A DNA stretch of 64,000 nucleotides, from the NCBI GenBank assembly GCA_930367215.1, contig OV884060.1:183469253-183533252 (forward strand), in the 5' to 3' direction. Source of the DNA: Pollenia angustigena. Lineage: Eukaryota; Arthropoda; Insecta; Diptera; Polleniidae. Shown one piece after another: positions 10,507 to 22,262 of this stretch. Made by a program: the position numbers and the translations under genes. Each line of letters opens with the position of its first letter. Positions within the stretch are counted from its first letter, which is position 1. The notes beneath the pieces were generated by a model, which did no database searches, had not been told where the DNA came from, and worked only from the letters and a program-made list of their open reading frames with translations.

Positions 10507-11260
10507 TGGGCATTTCCTGGGGTCACAACGTACGTTCGTACGCTATTGATGTACAAATAATATAGAAAACAAAACTTTTTCCTAGCATTTTTTTCGATTC
10601 GATAGCATTTAGGTAGCTATATGTTTAGTGCAAAAGATGGATTTCATCGAGTTTAAGTTTTCATAATAAGAGTTATAAACGTGTGGTCACGAACGTACGC
10701 AAAATAGAATTCAACTTTGACTGACAGTAGTGAAATGTAAAAATCTGCGCAATGGAACGGAATATACGAAAGTGATTAATTTATTTTAAAAGTGTATTAA
10801 TGTAGGTCTCCATCCAGCATTTACAAAATAAAATATCTCTCTTGGTTTTTGTTTAATTGGCTTATTTACCGGTCGCAAACGTACGATTTTTCCATATGTT
10901 TTTTGATTATTATCACCACGCATTTTCCCATAAATGTCTTCAAATTTCCTAAACAAAAAAACTTAATACTCCTCTTACAACTGATTGTAATGGAGAGATT
11001 ATGAAGAAAGAGTGTAAATATAACATATTTCTTGCATGTAAAATAAGTATATAAAAATGTCTTTAGAAGAAGAAAATACAGAAAGATATAAAATTTTCCA
11101 GTTTCCAGCCCAATTTCCTCAAGTAAAACAACTGAGATATGCTATGAAACCATTCTTTTATAAGAACAAAGACTTTTTTTTATAATAAAAAGCAATAAAA
11201 GACGATAATAATCAACATTTTATTTTTTCATCCTGGTAGACCATTCTGGAGAAATGCCCA
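10507..11260. mobile_element. TA-flanked element with TGGGCATTTC ends
   Basis: TGGGCATTTC at 10507 is mirrored at 11251-11260, with TA on both sides (10505-10506 and 11261-11262). The interior has repeated ACGTACG-containing blocks (10530, 10690, 10875). The last 90 bp, including CATCCTGGTAGA, recur at 57601-57693 and 60862-60954, so the family is represented again in the tandem array on the right. Confidence 0.65.
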
Positions 11261-11539
11261 TATACACATATATGTGTGTAGTATATCGGCACCCTAAATA
11301 AATAAATTCTCAAAAGGCATAGCAAAACTTTCTTCAAATTGGACTTTTTTAATAAGGGAACTAATTTTTTTTTTAATATTATCACCATTTTAACATAAAC
11401 TGTTTTTTGGCTCTCCTGAAAATTTAAGAATTTTGAGTTGTTACAGTTTAATATTTAGGGTGCGATATTTACAAACCATCCAGTATTTATTTTTAAAATC
11501 CAACAATATATAGAAAATAATGTAGTGCTCTTATGTTTT

Positions 11540-11585
11540 TCTGATTACTTAACACATTATTTTGTAGGCGAAGTTTTTACTGGGA
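11540..11585 (+). repeat. Solo end shared with the MITE at 57874-58143
   Basis: ACTTAACACATTATTTTG followed by AGGCGAAGTTTTTACTGGG matches the right end of the MITE at 57874-58143. The left end was not found here, so this is a truncated copy. Confidence 0.5.
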
Positions 11586-11744
11586 TGTACTTCATGTACA
11601 TAAAAACGGTGAAAAATAATAAAAAGTTGAGCTTAAAATGTTCTTAACTAAAATAATTTTCAGAAGATTGCACTTTTTCTAGAACTTCATTTCGGTCTTA
11701 GATATAGTTACAAAACAGGCAGCATGTCATATTAAAGTCAACCT

Positions 11745-12541
11745 CACAGAGGGAAAAATCCGGTATAAAAATACCAAAATTGACACCATCCGTTGTCAAA
11801 AGTGAGCCAACTACGTTTGTGTTCAATTTGATAACGGATGGTATCAATGTTTTTTAACCACCTCGTTGTCAGTTTGTCACCATTTGTTCTCAATATGACA
11901 TCAAATTGGTTATATATTATCACCATAATGGTACCATACCGACAACATGCTGTTGTCATTTTTGACAACACACCGTTAATATATTGACAACATTCGGTTG
12001 TCCTTTCGATAACACATTGTTCTGATTGTAGTATGTACTTAATAACCCATTCTGAACCCAAGTAAAAAAATGGAATAATGTAAATTTATTAATTTATTTC
12101 ACATTAAATAATATACTTATAAAAAAATACATAAAAAATTCACACTTTTACAGCCAGGCCCACGATGTCACACGTTAACGTTCGCATAGAAAATTAAATT
12201 GAAAACAAAAACAAATTTTAGAAATTTTTTTTATTTTATTTATTAAATTTTTATTTATTAATTTAATCACAGCACTGAAACTTTTCACTTTTTATTTTCG
12301 AATACCAAAGTTGATTGTGGGATAACTTGTATACGCTGTTAATAATGACAACAGGGCGATACCTATTTGACAACAGGGTGTTATCAATTTGACAACAATG
12401 GTACGTTTTTTATCTAACGGCCCAATTTGACAACATTTTGTTTAAAATTTAACAACAAATGTTGTCGAAATATTGACAACAGTTTGTTATCAATTTATTA
12501 CCACTGGTTGACAGTTTTTTAACGTTTTTTTTCGCTCTGTG
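11745..12541. mobile_element. MITE built of many GTTGTCAA / TTGACAAC octamers
   Basis: The ends are CACAGAGGGAAAAA at 11745 and the complement of CACAGAGCGAAAAA ending at 12541. The two flanks of the element carry roughly 20-25 copies of TTGACAAC or one-base variants in both orientations, often beside AATGGTACC-like blocks. The middle (about 12060-12340) is AT-rich filler. The frames on the minus strand here are artefacts of the repeats. Heptamer CACAGAG recalls the CACWRTG ends of Transib elements, but I saw no 5-bp target duplication, so the superfamily is open. Confidence 0.7.
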
Positions 12542-12689
12542 CTTACATTGAATAATACTCTCCAGTGTTTCAGTCTTTAACGAGTTTCTTTCTTTAGTCC
12601 ATGAGCAGACTAAGTACTCAACTAGAAAAAAATCAAACTCTTGATTATTCTTCAACCAACTCAACAACTGTCAAACTAATCAATTGACT

Positions 12690-12760
12690 AAGCCATACAC
12701 GCTTTGATATGGACAACGACCGACTCAGTTGACAATTGAATTAAAACGTGTATGGGCTGC
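12690..12760. repeat. Short inverted repeat, GCCATACACG type
   Basis: AGCCATACACGCTTTGAT and, about 50 bp on, AAACGTGTATGGGCT form an imperfect hairpin. Possibly a very small MITE. Confidence 0.35.
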
Positions 12761-13307
12761 CTTTGAGAAAGCAATTTGTTATCGGTTTTCGATTACTTAT
12801 AAAAGTTGTTTACAGGGTATAACTTTACACCAGATAACAGTTGAATTTAATTAAAGTTCTTTATACAATTACCTTATGTTAGCAGTGTTATAACAGAAAT
12901 CTTAACCTTTGTATACAACTAAAGCAAAAAACAAATTTGTTTGTCTTGACCTGTACAAAAAACCAGGACAATTTAATAGTGGACCAGGCAGGCGCGGATT
13001 CAGGGGGGGCGGAAATAAGGAAATTTCCCCCCCGTAAATTATAAAAATATGTTTTGTTAATTTCGATAATACAAGAATTCCCAATAATAATTTTTTTTTT
13101 AATGTACAAAATTTTTGGAAATCCCAACAAGGTTTTTTTTTTTTTTTTTATGGAAGTTCTAACGAAATTTTCAATAATCCTAATAGTTATTTAATAGATA
13201 TTTCAAATGAAAAATCTAGTTTACCGTATTCAAATACTTACTATTCTACATTCAATCCCAGCAGGTGCCATATATATTCGAAGACTAAACGTTTGACTTG
13301 ATAATGC

Positions 13308-13544
13308 GTGCGGTTGAATTGTATGTATGTGTTATATGAATCAAAATTCTATTCGATAATTTTTGACGAAAGCACGAATTTGTCAGGGAAAAGCCAGATT
13401 TCCTTATCTTTAAGATATTTCAACATGCAACAAAAAGTTTATAGGGAAGAATTTATTGGCTTGATTGTAATCGCATTTGAAGAGGCTTCAAATTATATTG
13501 GTGACGCTGATGTGACAATTGATGCGAAGGCACTATCATCAATA
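13308..13544 (+). pseudogene. hAT transposase fragment, N-terminal/DDE start
   Basis: The frame contains FYSIIFDESTNLSGKSQ and ISLSLRYFN, the conserved start of the RNase-H-like catalytic fold in ZMYM1/DUF4371-type hAT transposases (SIIxDETTDxSxxEQ). It is interrupted by the foldback insertion at 13545 and resumes at 13991. The upstream zinc-finger and N-terminal part is not visible. Confidence 0.8.
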
Positions 13545-13990
13545 GGTGGCATGTCATAACGTCCAGTGTCATAGTGTCCATGGACAAGTACCATAAAGGA
13601 TTTTCTGCTCTATGGTATAACAAACATGATTATTGGCCGGAATCATGGATTTTCTCCTCTATGGTATAACAAAAACCGGTTTCGCTAACTAAAGCTTCAC
13701 TGCATAGACGGCCTTCGGCCGGGCGCAAGGATTTTCTCCTCTATGGTATAACAAAAACCGGCTTCGCTAAGTAAAACTTATCTGCGTAGTCGGCCTATTG
13801 CCTTGTTTCCGAACGAAGGCCGACTACGCAGATAAGTTTTACTTAGCGAAGCCGGTTTTTGTTATACCATAGAGGAGAAAATCCTTGCGCTTAACTTAGC
13901 GAAACCGGTACTTGTTATACCATAAAGGAGAAAATCCTTTATGGTACTTGTCCATGGACACCATGACACTGGACGTTATGACATGCCACC
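13545..13990. mobile_element. Foldback element inserted in the hAT transposase
   Basis: Long inverted arms start GGTGGCATGTCATAACG and extend well over 60 bp. The target duplication CATCAATA is perfect (13537-13544 and 13991-13998). The arms contain units AGGATTTTCTCCTCTATGG and TAACAAAAACCGG plus a GC-rich palindrome CGGCCTTCGGCCG. The same unit forms the tandem array at 25886-26240. The two arms could pair along most of their length. No coding capacity. It splits the hAT transposase homology cleanly, so it is younger than the hAT copy. Confidence 0.88.
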
Positions 13991-15065
13991 CATCAATAGT
14001 GTTTAAAGCTTTGACAAATTTTGGTCTTGACCTAAAAAATTGTGTAGGAGATGGAACAGATGGGTATCCTCTGATGTCAGCAGAAAATGGAGCTGTTTAA
14101 ATACTCTGGAAGCCTCGACAAATGCGAAACAAACGCTTTGCTATTCCCATAAATCAAGAAACTCAATTTCTAAAAGCAATAAATTGCCATTAATACAAAA
14201 ATTTTTATCATTTGTTAAAGAAACGACAAAATTTTTTAAATATAATCATCCCAAGCGAAACACAGTTTAAGCAAAGTATTTGGGAGCCAAACTGTCTACA
14301 TTATGGGATAACGACTCAATTTAACACTCTGCAACAAGTGTACATCATATAGTAGAAGCTTTGGAAAAATATCTGAGTGGAAAGGTAGTATCTCTACCTT
14401 TATATTTAGGAACTCACTTAATACTTTTGAATTTATTTGCGGAATATACATATTAAGTGTGATACTTGATGTAACACAGCCACTTAGTATCATTTTACAA
14501 AAGCAAGATATAGATCTTCAAAAAGGATCAAGCCTTATCAAAACTTTAATCATGAGCCTTGAAGGGTCAAAAGGGTAAAAAGTTTAAGTTATTTGCGTTC
14601 AGATCGAGGTTCCAATCGAAAAGACAAGATTTGAACGAAATAATCACATCCCAAATGTTGAAGATTTCTACCGAGTTGTTACATTCCTCTTATTGAATTT
14701 ATTTTAGAAGATCTCAAAACACCTTTCCCAATAGTGAACATACCTAAACTTCTACCTCAAAGTGTAATCAAGTCATATACAGATATAAAACTGTTAAAAC
14801 CACAATCAGCTCATGATTATATTTGATAAAAGAGATAAACACCTACTAACATCTAAACTCGAGCCTGATCTGTCAGATAACGTTGAAGATGCTTTAATAA
14901 ACTGTGATGAAGATATCTACCCAAATCTAAGAAAAATATTTCAAATGTTCGTTTCAATGCTCGTCAGTTATGCTACGAGCGGGAGGTCATTTCCTACTCT
15001 TCGTCGAATAAAAACATGACTCAGATCAACAATGACAGAAGACATACTGTACTGTCTAAATTTGC
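13991..15065 (+). pseudogene. hAT transposase fragment, C-terminal part
   Basis: After the insertion the homology resumes with VFKALTNFGLDLKNCVGDGT, the next conserved block of this transposase type. It then decays through many stops and recovers at 14813-15062 with PNLRKIFQMFVSMLVSYAT and SGRSFPTLRRIKT, the hAT C-terminal dimerisation domain. Multiple stops and frame changes make it inactive. Confidence 0.85.
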
Positions 15066-15540
15066 CTCACAAGGAAATCAAAAATTGCTTATTTAAAAAT
15101 AGTAAAGTATATTGAACTGATCTTATATTTTATTTAACCTTTTTGTTGAGTTTTTTTTTTAATATAATATACACATATTGTTTTTAATAAAGTTTAAAAA
15201 AACAAATTTTTTACTTTTTGTATCATACAAATTTCCCCCCCCCCCCCCCCCCGTAAAGCTCCAGCTGGATCCGCGCCTGGGACCAGGACACCAGGACAAG
15301 TAGTCTAAAACCAGGACAATCCTGGAAAGCCAGGACGTATGGCAGGCCTAATCTAATACTTTCTTCAGATATTTAAAAACTAAAGTGAACATAATAGAAA
15401 TTAGCCTGGTATTTCTTAAAGAATAATCTTATCGGAATCAAATTTCACGAACGATTACGATTAGTTGAAAAAAAATTAAAGTAATCCACATCAATTATGA
15501 AATTTGTTATTTTTCCAGTTGTTGGGGAGAGAAAACAAAT

Positions 15541-16172
15541 AACCGATTAATAATTTTTCCCCTTTCCGATCATGAAAAACTCGCATAAAAAACATTTTTT
15601 GAGGTTATTCAAAGGAGAATAAGAACGTGAAAAAATGTTCACGGGAAAAAATTTCCCAAATCGTAAATAGTTTTTTCCCTCGCAATTTGTTCACTTTCCT
15701 CTTTGATTTTCAAACTTTATTTTTGCTGGGGAACAGAATGTACACAGTTCTTCTTAAAATTCGAATATTAAGGGCAAGATCCGTTAATAAGCCACAAACT
15801 AATATATGGCTTAACAAAATGTACAACAACAGGTCGATTGCCTGCGGATTTGTGAAGCTTTTGAAAGATGTGGTGACAGAATTTTGGAAATAAAATTTAA
15901 AAAGTGCAAAAAACTTACGTTGTAATAAAACTATCCCTCCAATACTAAGTTTTTGCTTTATTTTTTAACTTTTCTTTAAAATATATGCGTTTTGAACAAA
16001 AATTTCATTGATTTTTTAATTTTTTTTTGTTTTTAGTCTGTCTTCTTTTTTTGCATTCACTGGAACTGAAAGCGTGAAAAATTTTTTACGGCAGATTCAC
16101 GATTGCGTTTTCCCCTTGAGGGGAATAAAAATTGCATGGGAACAGAAATTCCACTTGTTTTTCACGTTAGGG
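15541..16172. mobile_element. Non-autonomous DNA element, TCACCCC family, copy 2 (reverse)
   Basis: Reverse-orientation relative of 5747-6385. Shared blocks include the AATAATTTTTCCCC start, TGTTCACGGGAAAAA, the GGTCGATTGCCTGCGGATTT core and the final CACGTTAGGGGTGA. The left tip has lost the TCACCCC terminus. The 88-codon frame at 15627 is a by-product. Confidence 0.75.
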
Positions 16173-16674
16173 GTGAATAAATATTAAAAAAATTAATGAA
16201 AAACATATAAGTTATCAACTTCAATTAAAATATCTAAATACATCGTTTCTGCCTTTCTGCTGCCGTTATTTTTGCCGTCCTAAAGTTTATAGATAACTTA
16301 GGTATATATAAAAATTTTTGTTAATGTAACGCTCAATACATTTTTGAAAGAATTTCTTCTTGGATAACTTTTGGATAACACTCAATACATTTATAATGAA
16401 ACAAACCATGATCGATTAATATAACCTCTTGCAATTTTACAAAACTTTTCGGCATGCTTTTCACTAAAAAAGAATAACGCTCAATACACATTGCAGACAA
16501 CGACATATGATTAAAAAAATTGATGTGTATAATAATAAAAACAAATGCAAAATTTTAAAACCGTTATAAATTAACTACTTTATAGAATTCATAGAGTCTT
16601 AATGTGGAACAGCGACAGCAGGCAAAACAGGCACTTTATTTTGATAATAAACAGTTTTACATAAAAACAAGTTA
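16173..16674. other. No gene seen
   Basis: The phrase AACGCTCAATACA occurs several times (16327, 16379, 16476), also once near 8966, but no structure was recognised. Confidence 0.35.
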
Positions 16675-18093
16675 GAGTGCTATATTCGGCTGTGCCGATT
16701 CATTGATACCCTCCACCGACACTTCGAATGTTTTAGGAGTAATATCTGTATGATGTCTATTTATTATTATAATTTTTGTAAAAACGGACATCTGCATTAA
16801 AATTTGATGCGGTTTAGACCTATATAAAATTATTGACCGACAATCAGAATCAATTTTAAAAAGCTTGAGTAGAATATCAGCTGAACTTAAATGATTTTCA
16901 GGAGAACAAATTATATAAAAGCCATGGTAAGCTATGAACCATTCATCCCAAATTCTGCAGAACAATTTCTGGTATTTAAAAACATTAATTTCAATACAGC
17001 GGTGCAATTAGTTTAAGCGTTTGCAGTGAATTTCAGAAGGCTGCTAAAATGGAATCAAAGGTAAATTATAGACCGTATATCACAAAATTGCATAACATTT
17101 TCTCTGACCATATGAAGCTAAACTGGAAGAAAGTTTACCGCGTATTTAATTATTTTACCAGAGTTGGCTTTAAATGAGGCCTATGGTAAGTTATGCACCG
17201 ATCTTCACCAAATTTCACTGTGTCATTTCTAGTTCTATAAAACTGTGATGTACCAAATTTTGTTGCGATAGCATTATTTTTTACGTTTTTAAGCGTACTA
17301 AGCTGTTTTCCGGGAGTAAGCTTTATATGAGGCCTATGGTAAATTATGGACCGATCTTCACGAAATTTCACAGTCTTTTTCCTAGTTCTATAGAACTTTG
17401 ATGTACCACATTTTGTTATGATAGCATTATTTTTTACGGTTTCATGGGTACTAAACTGTTTTCCGGAAGTAAGCTTTATATGGGGCCTAGGGTAAATTAT
17501 GGACCGATCTTCACGAAACTTCACATTATCATTTCTAGTATTATAAAATTGTGACGAGCTAAATTTTGTTATGATAACATTATTCATTATGGTCTTAGGC
17601 GTACTAAACTGTTTTCCGGGAATAGGGTTTATATGGGGCCTATGGTAAATGATGGACCGATCTTCACGAAATCTTACAGCGCGATTTTCAGTTGAATAAG
17701 ACGAATTCTGGCAAATTCTTATGCCATTCTGTGCATTATTCCACCATTTATGTTAGTTTTTGTAACAAAATTATCAATTTTTTTTAGGTGGTGATTCCAC
17801 ATTTTGATTCATAGCTCTGATCCTACCAAACGGATTTTGCTGAATTTCAATCCCAAACTGCTTAGGATAACTACAAGCAATTTGACACCCAGTTTGTTAA
17901 GTTCTTTTGGGTTTTTCGAAAGTGAGCGTGTTTTCAACAGACGGACAGACGGACATGGCTAAATCGACTTAGAATTACTCAAGGACCCAGAATATATATA
18001 CTTTATGGGGTCTGAGATGAATAATAAAAAAGTTTCACACGGAATGACAAACTTAATATACCCTCTTCACAACTAATTTTGGTGGAGGGTATA
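16675..18093. mobile_element. Dispersed repeat with GATACCCTCCACC ends
   Basis: It begins GTGCTATATTCGGCTGTGCC then GATACCCTCCACC and ends GGTGGAGGGTATAAT. Near the right end is a GACGGACAGACGGACATGGC and ATATATACTTTATGGGG block that I recall from many fly intergenic repeats. The superfamily is not certain. The interior contains a 153-bp tandem array (17178-17690). Confidence 0.6.
17178..17690. repeat. Tandem array, period 153 bp, about 3.4 copies
   Basis: The phrase GGCCTATGGTAA recurs at 17178, 17331, 17484 and 17637, exactly 153 bp apart. Each unit contains ATGGACCGATCTTCACGAAA and CTAAACTGTTTTCCGG. Because 153 is divisible by three, an open minus-strand frame of 145 codons runs through it. 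I judge that frame to be a repeat artefact. Confidence 0.9.
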
Positions 18094-21056
18094 ATAAGAA
18101 ATCATGTTCATTTGCTTATTATATTTCAAATCACGAAAAAAGCATTTTAAGTTAGAATCACCCATATATTTAATTTTCTAACGATTTTATTTGTATTGAC
18201 TTATTTTAGATTATTAAAATTTTGGCGAGTTTTTCTTTTCAATTAAAGATTTTGGGCATTGGCAGGAAAATTAACTAAAGGGCATTATAAACCACAAAAA
18301 ATGCTTGGCAAACACACACATTGTTTCCGTTCGGGGTTTGCCAATAAACAACACAAATATTGCTTCAAATGTTTGTCCAAACAGCAAAAACCCCAATTAA
18401 CAACACAAAAAGTTTGCGCAAACGTAAAATTTTTTTGCCAAGCCATTTGTGAGCTTTATTATGCCCTTAAAAAAAGAAATTTTCATTGTTCTAATGGAAC
18501 TGAAAATAAAAATTATTATATAAAAATTATATAAAAAAAAATTTTTTTAAATTTAAGCCTTTTTGTTCTAATTTTTTTTGAGTTTTTTGAGTTTTTGCTC
18601 AAAGTAATCCGAAATTACCGATATTGGATGATGGTCAAAATATTCGTTTTTGCGTTTTTTTTTAACTTTTGGTATTTTTTAGGATTTTAGTACTTTTTTG
18701 TTTTTGACGAGCTTCAAGATTATTAGAATTTTTTTATTTAATGAGTTTTTATATCATTGTAAACTTTTTTTTTTTTGCAAATTTTTGGGTGATTCTAGCG
18801 ATTTTTTTCTTTAATAATTATTTTAGATTTATTTGAGTTTAGACGTTTTTTTTCTTTTGAATTATTGAACAAAAAACAAATTTTAACTTTAGCGAGTTTC
18901 GTGCAGTTTTGGTGATTTTAATTTGTAAATCATCGACAACGATTAATAACACTGTGCTAGTCGAAAATTTTAACAAGCTGGGCACCCTATTGATAATGCT
19001 AATTCAAGTACGCTGAATTCATTGGTGGTAAACGCTCATATCAGCGAATCATTTAATTTTTTTACAATTCTGACCAAAAATTTCTCAAAAGTACAAAATG
19101 TGATTCCTTATACGCACCAACACACACACACAGAGAACATGCATAAGCCATGAAGGTCAATTAATGCTCATGACGTTTTGCTACATTTGAAAATTACTTT
19201 AACAACGCAAATAAAAGCCTACTTTTAGGCTGGTGTAACAATTTCTTTTCTTATTATAATTTAATTAATATATTTTTTTAAAAATTTTACTTAATATTTG
19301 TTTAAATTTCTGTTTAAATAAATTAATTTTCAGAATTTTAATTCATTTTCTTTTATAATTTAACTTTTTTTTTATATTTTCTTCAATATTTTCTTAATTC
19401 ACTATACACACATACAACTTGATAGCATAAAAAACACTCGCACACACACTCACACTTTATTTTATATCCGTTTTTATTCGCCCCATGTTAAATTTGAATT
19501 TTTCCAGATTTCCTCGTTTTGATTGTATGACCGTATTTTCTTACTGCTCAAATCGTACTGATTTTCCTCAGATACAAAACATAGGTGGGTCTCCGCACTT
19601 GCTCAACCTGACAGTCGCAATACAACTCATGAACATAAACACTTCATTCATATCGTCATACAAAACGTACATACATACATACATCCTTATCTAAGTTTTG
19701 CTTTAGCATGTTTTAACATGTTCATGTAAGCACAGCCTTGGAAAAAGTGTTTTGTTATTTTGATTTTTTGCTACTATTGGATTCAACCCATAGTAATTGT
19801 GTCGATATGTTTTTTCGCCTTCTTTTTTCGTTTATTCCAAATGCGGAACCGGCGCATTTATTTTACTCTCGAAGGTTGTTGTTGTTATTTTTCTAAAAAG
19901 CTGAAAGCTGAATAAGAAGAATCTAACAAAAGTTACATGTGTTTTTTGTTGTGCTATTTTCTTCATCTCCTTTGCCTTGTGTCCATGTTTTTTTTTTTTT
20001 TGTTCTCATGAAAGTGTCATATCCTAGTTGGCCAAATCGTCAAGGGCGATATTGTCAGCTACGATTTATGACGTAAATTTGTTAAATTTCCTACTCATTG
20101 GTCAAGTTTGTTTGTGTTCATACGGCTCATGTTTTAATGACATGAAACGAGTACACAGATGCATGTACTGTCAGTGCGCCTTGTTTTCTCATTCGTTGTT
20201 TAATTTTGTTTTTGTTTTCAATATCAAAATAGAACACATGCATACGCACTACTATACAAAATAAAAAAAAATGGCGTCAACATGACATGAATCATTTGAA
20301 CACCAATTCATGTTCAAAGAAGAAAAAGGAAGGATCATGTCAATAAGACATGAGCCGTATGAACTCAGACTTTTCTTTGAGGATCAGATGATCGACACAT
20401 TTTTAGAAATTTTTTTCGATTAGTCGTCTTCTCTTAGGAACTTTAAAAAAGTAATTTTACGTTGACAGCATTGTCGCTCTTGCCGAAAATGCCATTAAGG
20501 ATTTATTTTTGTTGTCCCTAATGTGTCGTCCAGAATTTAAGATTTACATGTTAATACATTGTCCCGAGAATGTCTTACAGATGTGACCAACTGGGATGCA
20601 TTTGTTTGTTTATTTTTTAAGCGAATGTGTTTGTCTTATTGACTATTTATTGTTTTGCTTATGTAAAAAACCCACCGGCAGTGGTTCTCTTTGGGTAGAA
20701 TTATGTTTGCGCATGTCGAAGGACAATTTGTTTTTGTCAAAATCAGCTGTTTACTTCGTGATGGATGTTAAATTAGTTGTAAGAGATTTTAATGGAATAG
20801 ATTTAACGGTTAATTGAATTTAAATGGAAATTTTTGTGTGTTTGCATTTATTGCAATATTTTTTTTATGAAAAATTAACGTTGTGTATAAAGCGGCTCAT
20901 ACACTTGCAATTTTGATTTTAATTGCGCATCGAAAAGAAGTGCAATATACTGTGAAATGTGTTGGCAACAATGTACAATGTTGTTTTGCCTTAAAGGCTA
21001 TTTTTATTTTTAATAACAGTGGCGCCATATTTAAATTGCAACCATTGTGCCATTTA
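18094..21056. other. Intergenic stretch without recognised genes
   Basis: Very AT-rich with T runs, (CA)n near 19110 and 19390-19450, and (ACAT)n near 19668-19683. Frames of 60-91 codons (18259, 19485, 20028, 20596) have no recognisable motif, no splice context and unremarkable composition, so I do not call them. Confidence 0.5.
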
Positions 21057-21060
21057 TTAA

Positions 21061-21298
21061 AAGCTAGATTACACTATCTCACAAGTCTTACGTATTCCAT
21101 AATACTTTGTGAGCTAGAAATTTAATGAGTTTTGTTGCGATTGTCGAAAAATCTAATTTAACATGACAGTTTGTGGTTACACCATCACACAATGTATGTC
21201 AAACTTTTTTCATAATACTTGTCATTTTCGTGACACATTGCATTCACACTATCACACTTTGTCATGTTACTTGAGTTTTTGACATGTGTAATGTAGCC
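21061..21298. mobile_element. TTAA MITE, internally deleted copy
   Basis: It starts AAGCTAGATTACACTATC and ends GTGTAATGTAGCC, with TTAA at 21057-21060 and 21299-21302. It matches 21303-21655 but lacks about 115 bp of the centre. The TTAA on the right is shared with the next copy. Confidence 0.85.
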
Positions 21299-21302
21299 TT
21301 AA

Positions 21303-21655
21303 AGGCTAGATTACACTATCTCACAAGTCTTACGTATTCCATAATACTTTGTGAGATAGAAATCTAATGAGTTTTGTTGCGGCTGTCAAAAAATCTAATG
21401 TAACATGACAGTTTGTGTTCACACCATCACACAAAGTATGAACACTCACACATGAAATAAAATGCAACCCTGATCTAATGAAAAGTATTATTGTTTAGAA
21501 ATTTTTCAAAAAACGATGAAGTCGTATGGGATGTCAAACTTTTTTCTTAATACTTGTAATTTTCGTGACACATTGCATTCACACTATCACACTTTGTCAA
21601 ATTACTTGAGTTTTTGACATGTATTAATACAAAGTATGATAGTGTAATCTAGCCT
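21303..21655. mobile_element. TTAA MITE, full-length copy
   Basis: 353 bp with inverted ends AGGCTAGATTACACTATC and TTAA on both sides (21299-21302, 21656-21659). TTAA targets are the mark of the piggyBac superfamily. The interior includes CACACCATCACACAAAGTAT and GACACATTGCATTCACAC. It is head-to-tail with 21061-21298. Confidence 0.9.
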
Positions 21656-21686
21656 TTAATAATAAAGGGCGATACAGAAATAATCA

Positions 21687-21911
21687 GCCATGTCACAGAG
21701 TACAATTCCGTTCGGAAACGGAATTCATTCCGTATTTTAGTGCTTCAGAAAATGACGAAAAAATGTTTCGGAATGAAACCATTTTTGTTTTCATGAACGG
21801 TTTGGGAGTTGTCTGTATCTGAAAGGCCATTAAACTATCAAAATACACTTTCCATCAACAAACAAATATGTTTTCTTCAATTCCGAACGGAATTGTACTC
21901 TGTGACATGGC
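21687..21911. mobile_element. Small MITE with GCCATGTCACAGAG ends
   Basis: Inverted ends GCCATGTCACAGAGTACAAT continue to about 31 bp (CCGTTCGGAA) and are mirrored at 21881-21911. No clear target duplication. Noncoding, 225 bp. Confidence 0.75.
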
Positions 21912-22262
21912 CCAATATGGCGAATATAGGCTTGCCAGATCGAAATTGGCAAAAAGCTTGACATAAGAAAGAAAAAGCTTGATTTTTCTTCACAATTAAA
22001 AATTCGGTTAAATAAACAAACAAATTTATATTTTTGTTCAGTTTGTCATTTTTACAATACTGATATTATTCGTAGCGGAGCTGATTTCACAATGTCCGTC
22101 GATCCGTCCGTTGGTTTGTTTGGCCGTGTGTATGTTGAAATGGTTTTTCTAAAGAAGATATTTATATCGTACATAGTACGGAATTGAAATTTGGCCAGAT
22201 CGGTACACAAATAGCTGAGATATCAGCAATAAATTATGATTGCCTCTTTTTTTACCTAAACA

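Larger units (their letters stand above)
12989..15279 (+). mobile_element. hAT transposon, decayed, with 8-bp target duplication
   Basis: The ends CAGGCGCGGATYCAG are inverted, and the element is flanked by a perfect 8-bp duplication GGACCAGG (12981-12988 and 15280-15287). Both criteria match the hAT superfamily. Next to the ends are G or C homopolymers (C run at 15234-15252). It holds a broken transposase in the plus orientation and a 446-bp foldback element inserted at 13545-13990. Without that insertion the element is about 1.85 kb, short for an autonomous hAT. Confidence 0.9.

Noticed and set aside
11744..12061. 105-codon minus-strand frame and its neighbour at 12449-12667
   Set aside because: Both lie inside the TTGACAAC-rich MITE and consist of translated repeats.
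15627..15893. 88-codon plus-strand frame
   Set aside because: Lies wholly within the non-autonomous TCACCCC element, and the related copy does not preserve it.
17150..17587. 145-codon minus-strand frame with internal repeats
   Set aside because: It is the 153-bp tandem repeat read in frame (153 is a multiple of three); it has no start context or splice signals and resembles no protein.
18259..18534. 91-codon plus-strand frame with several Cys and His
   Set aside because: No zinc-finger spacing, no splice context, AT-rich flank; probably chance.
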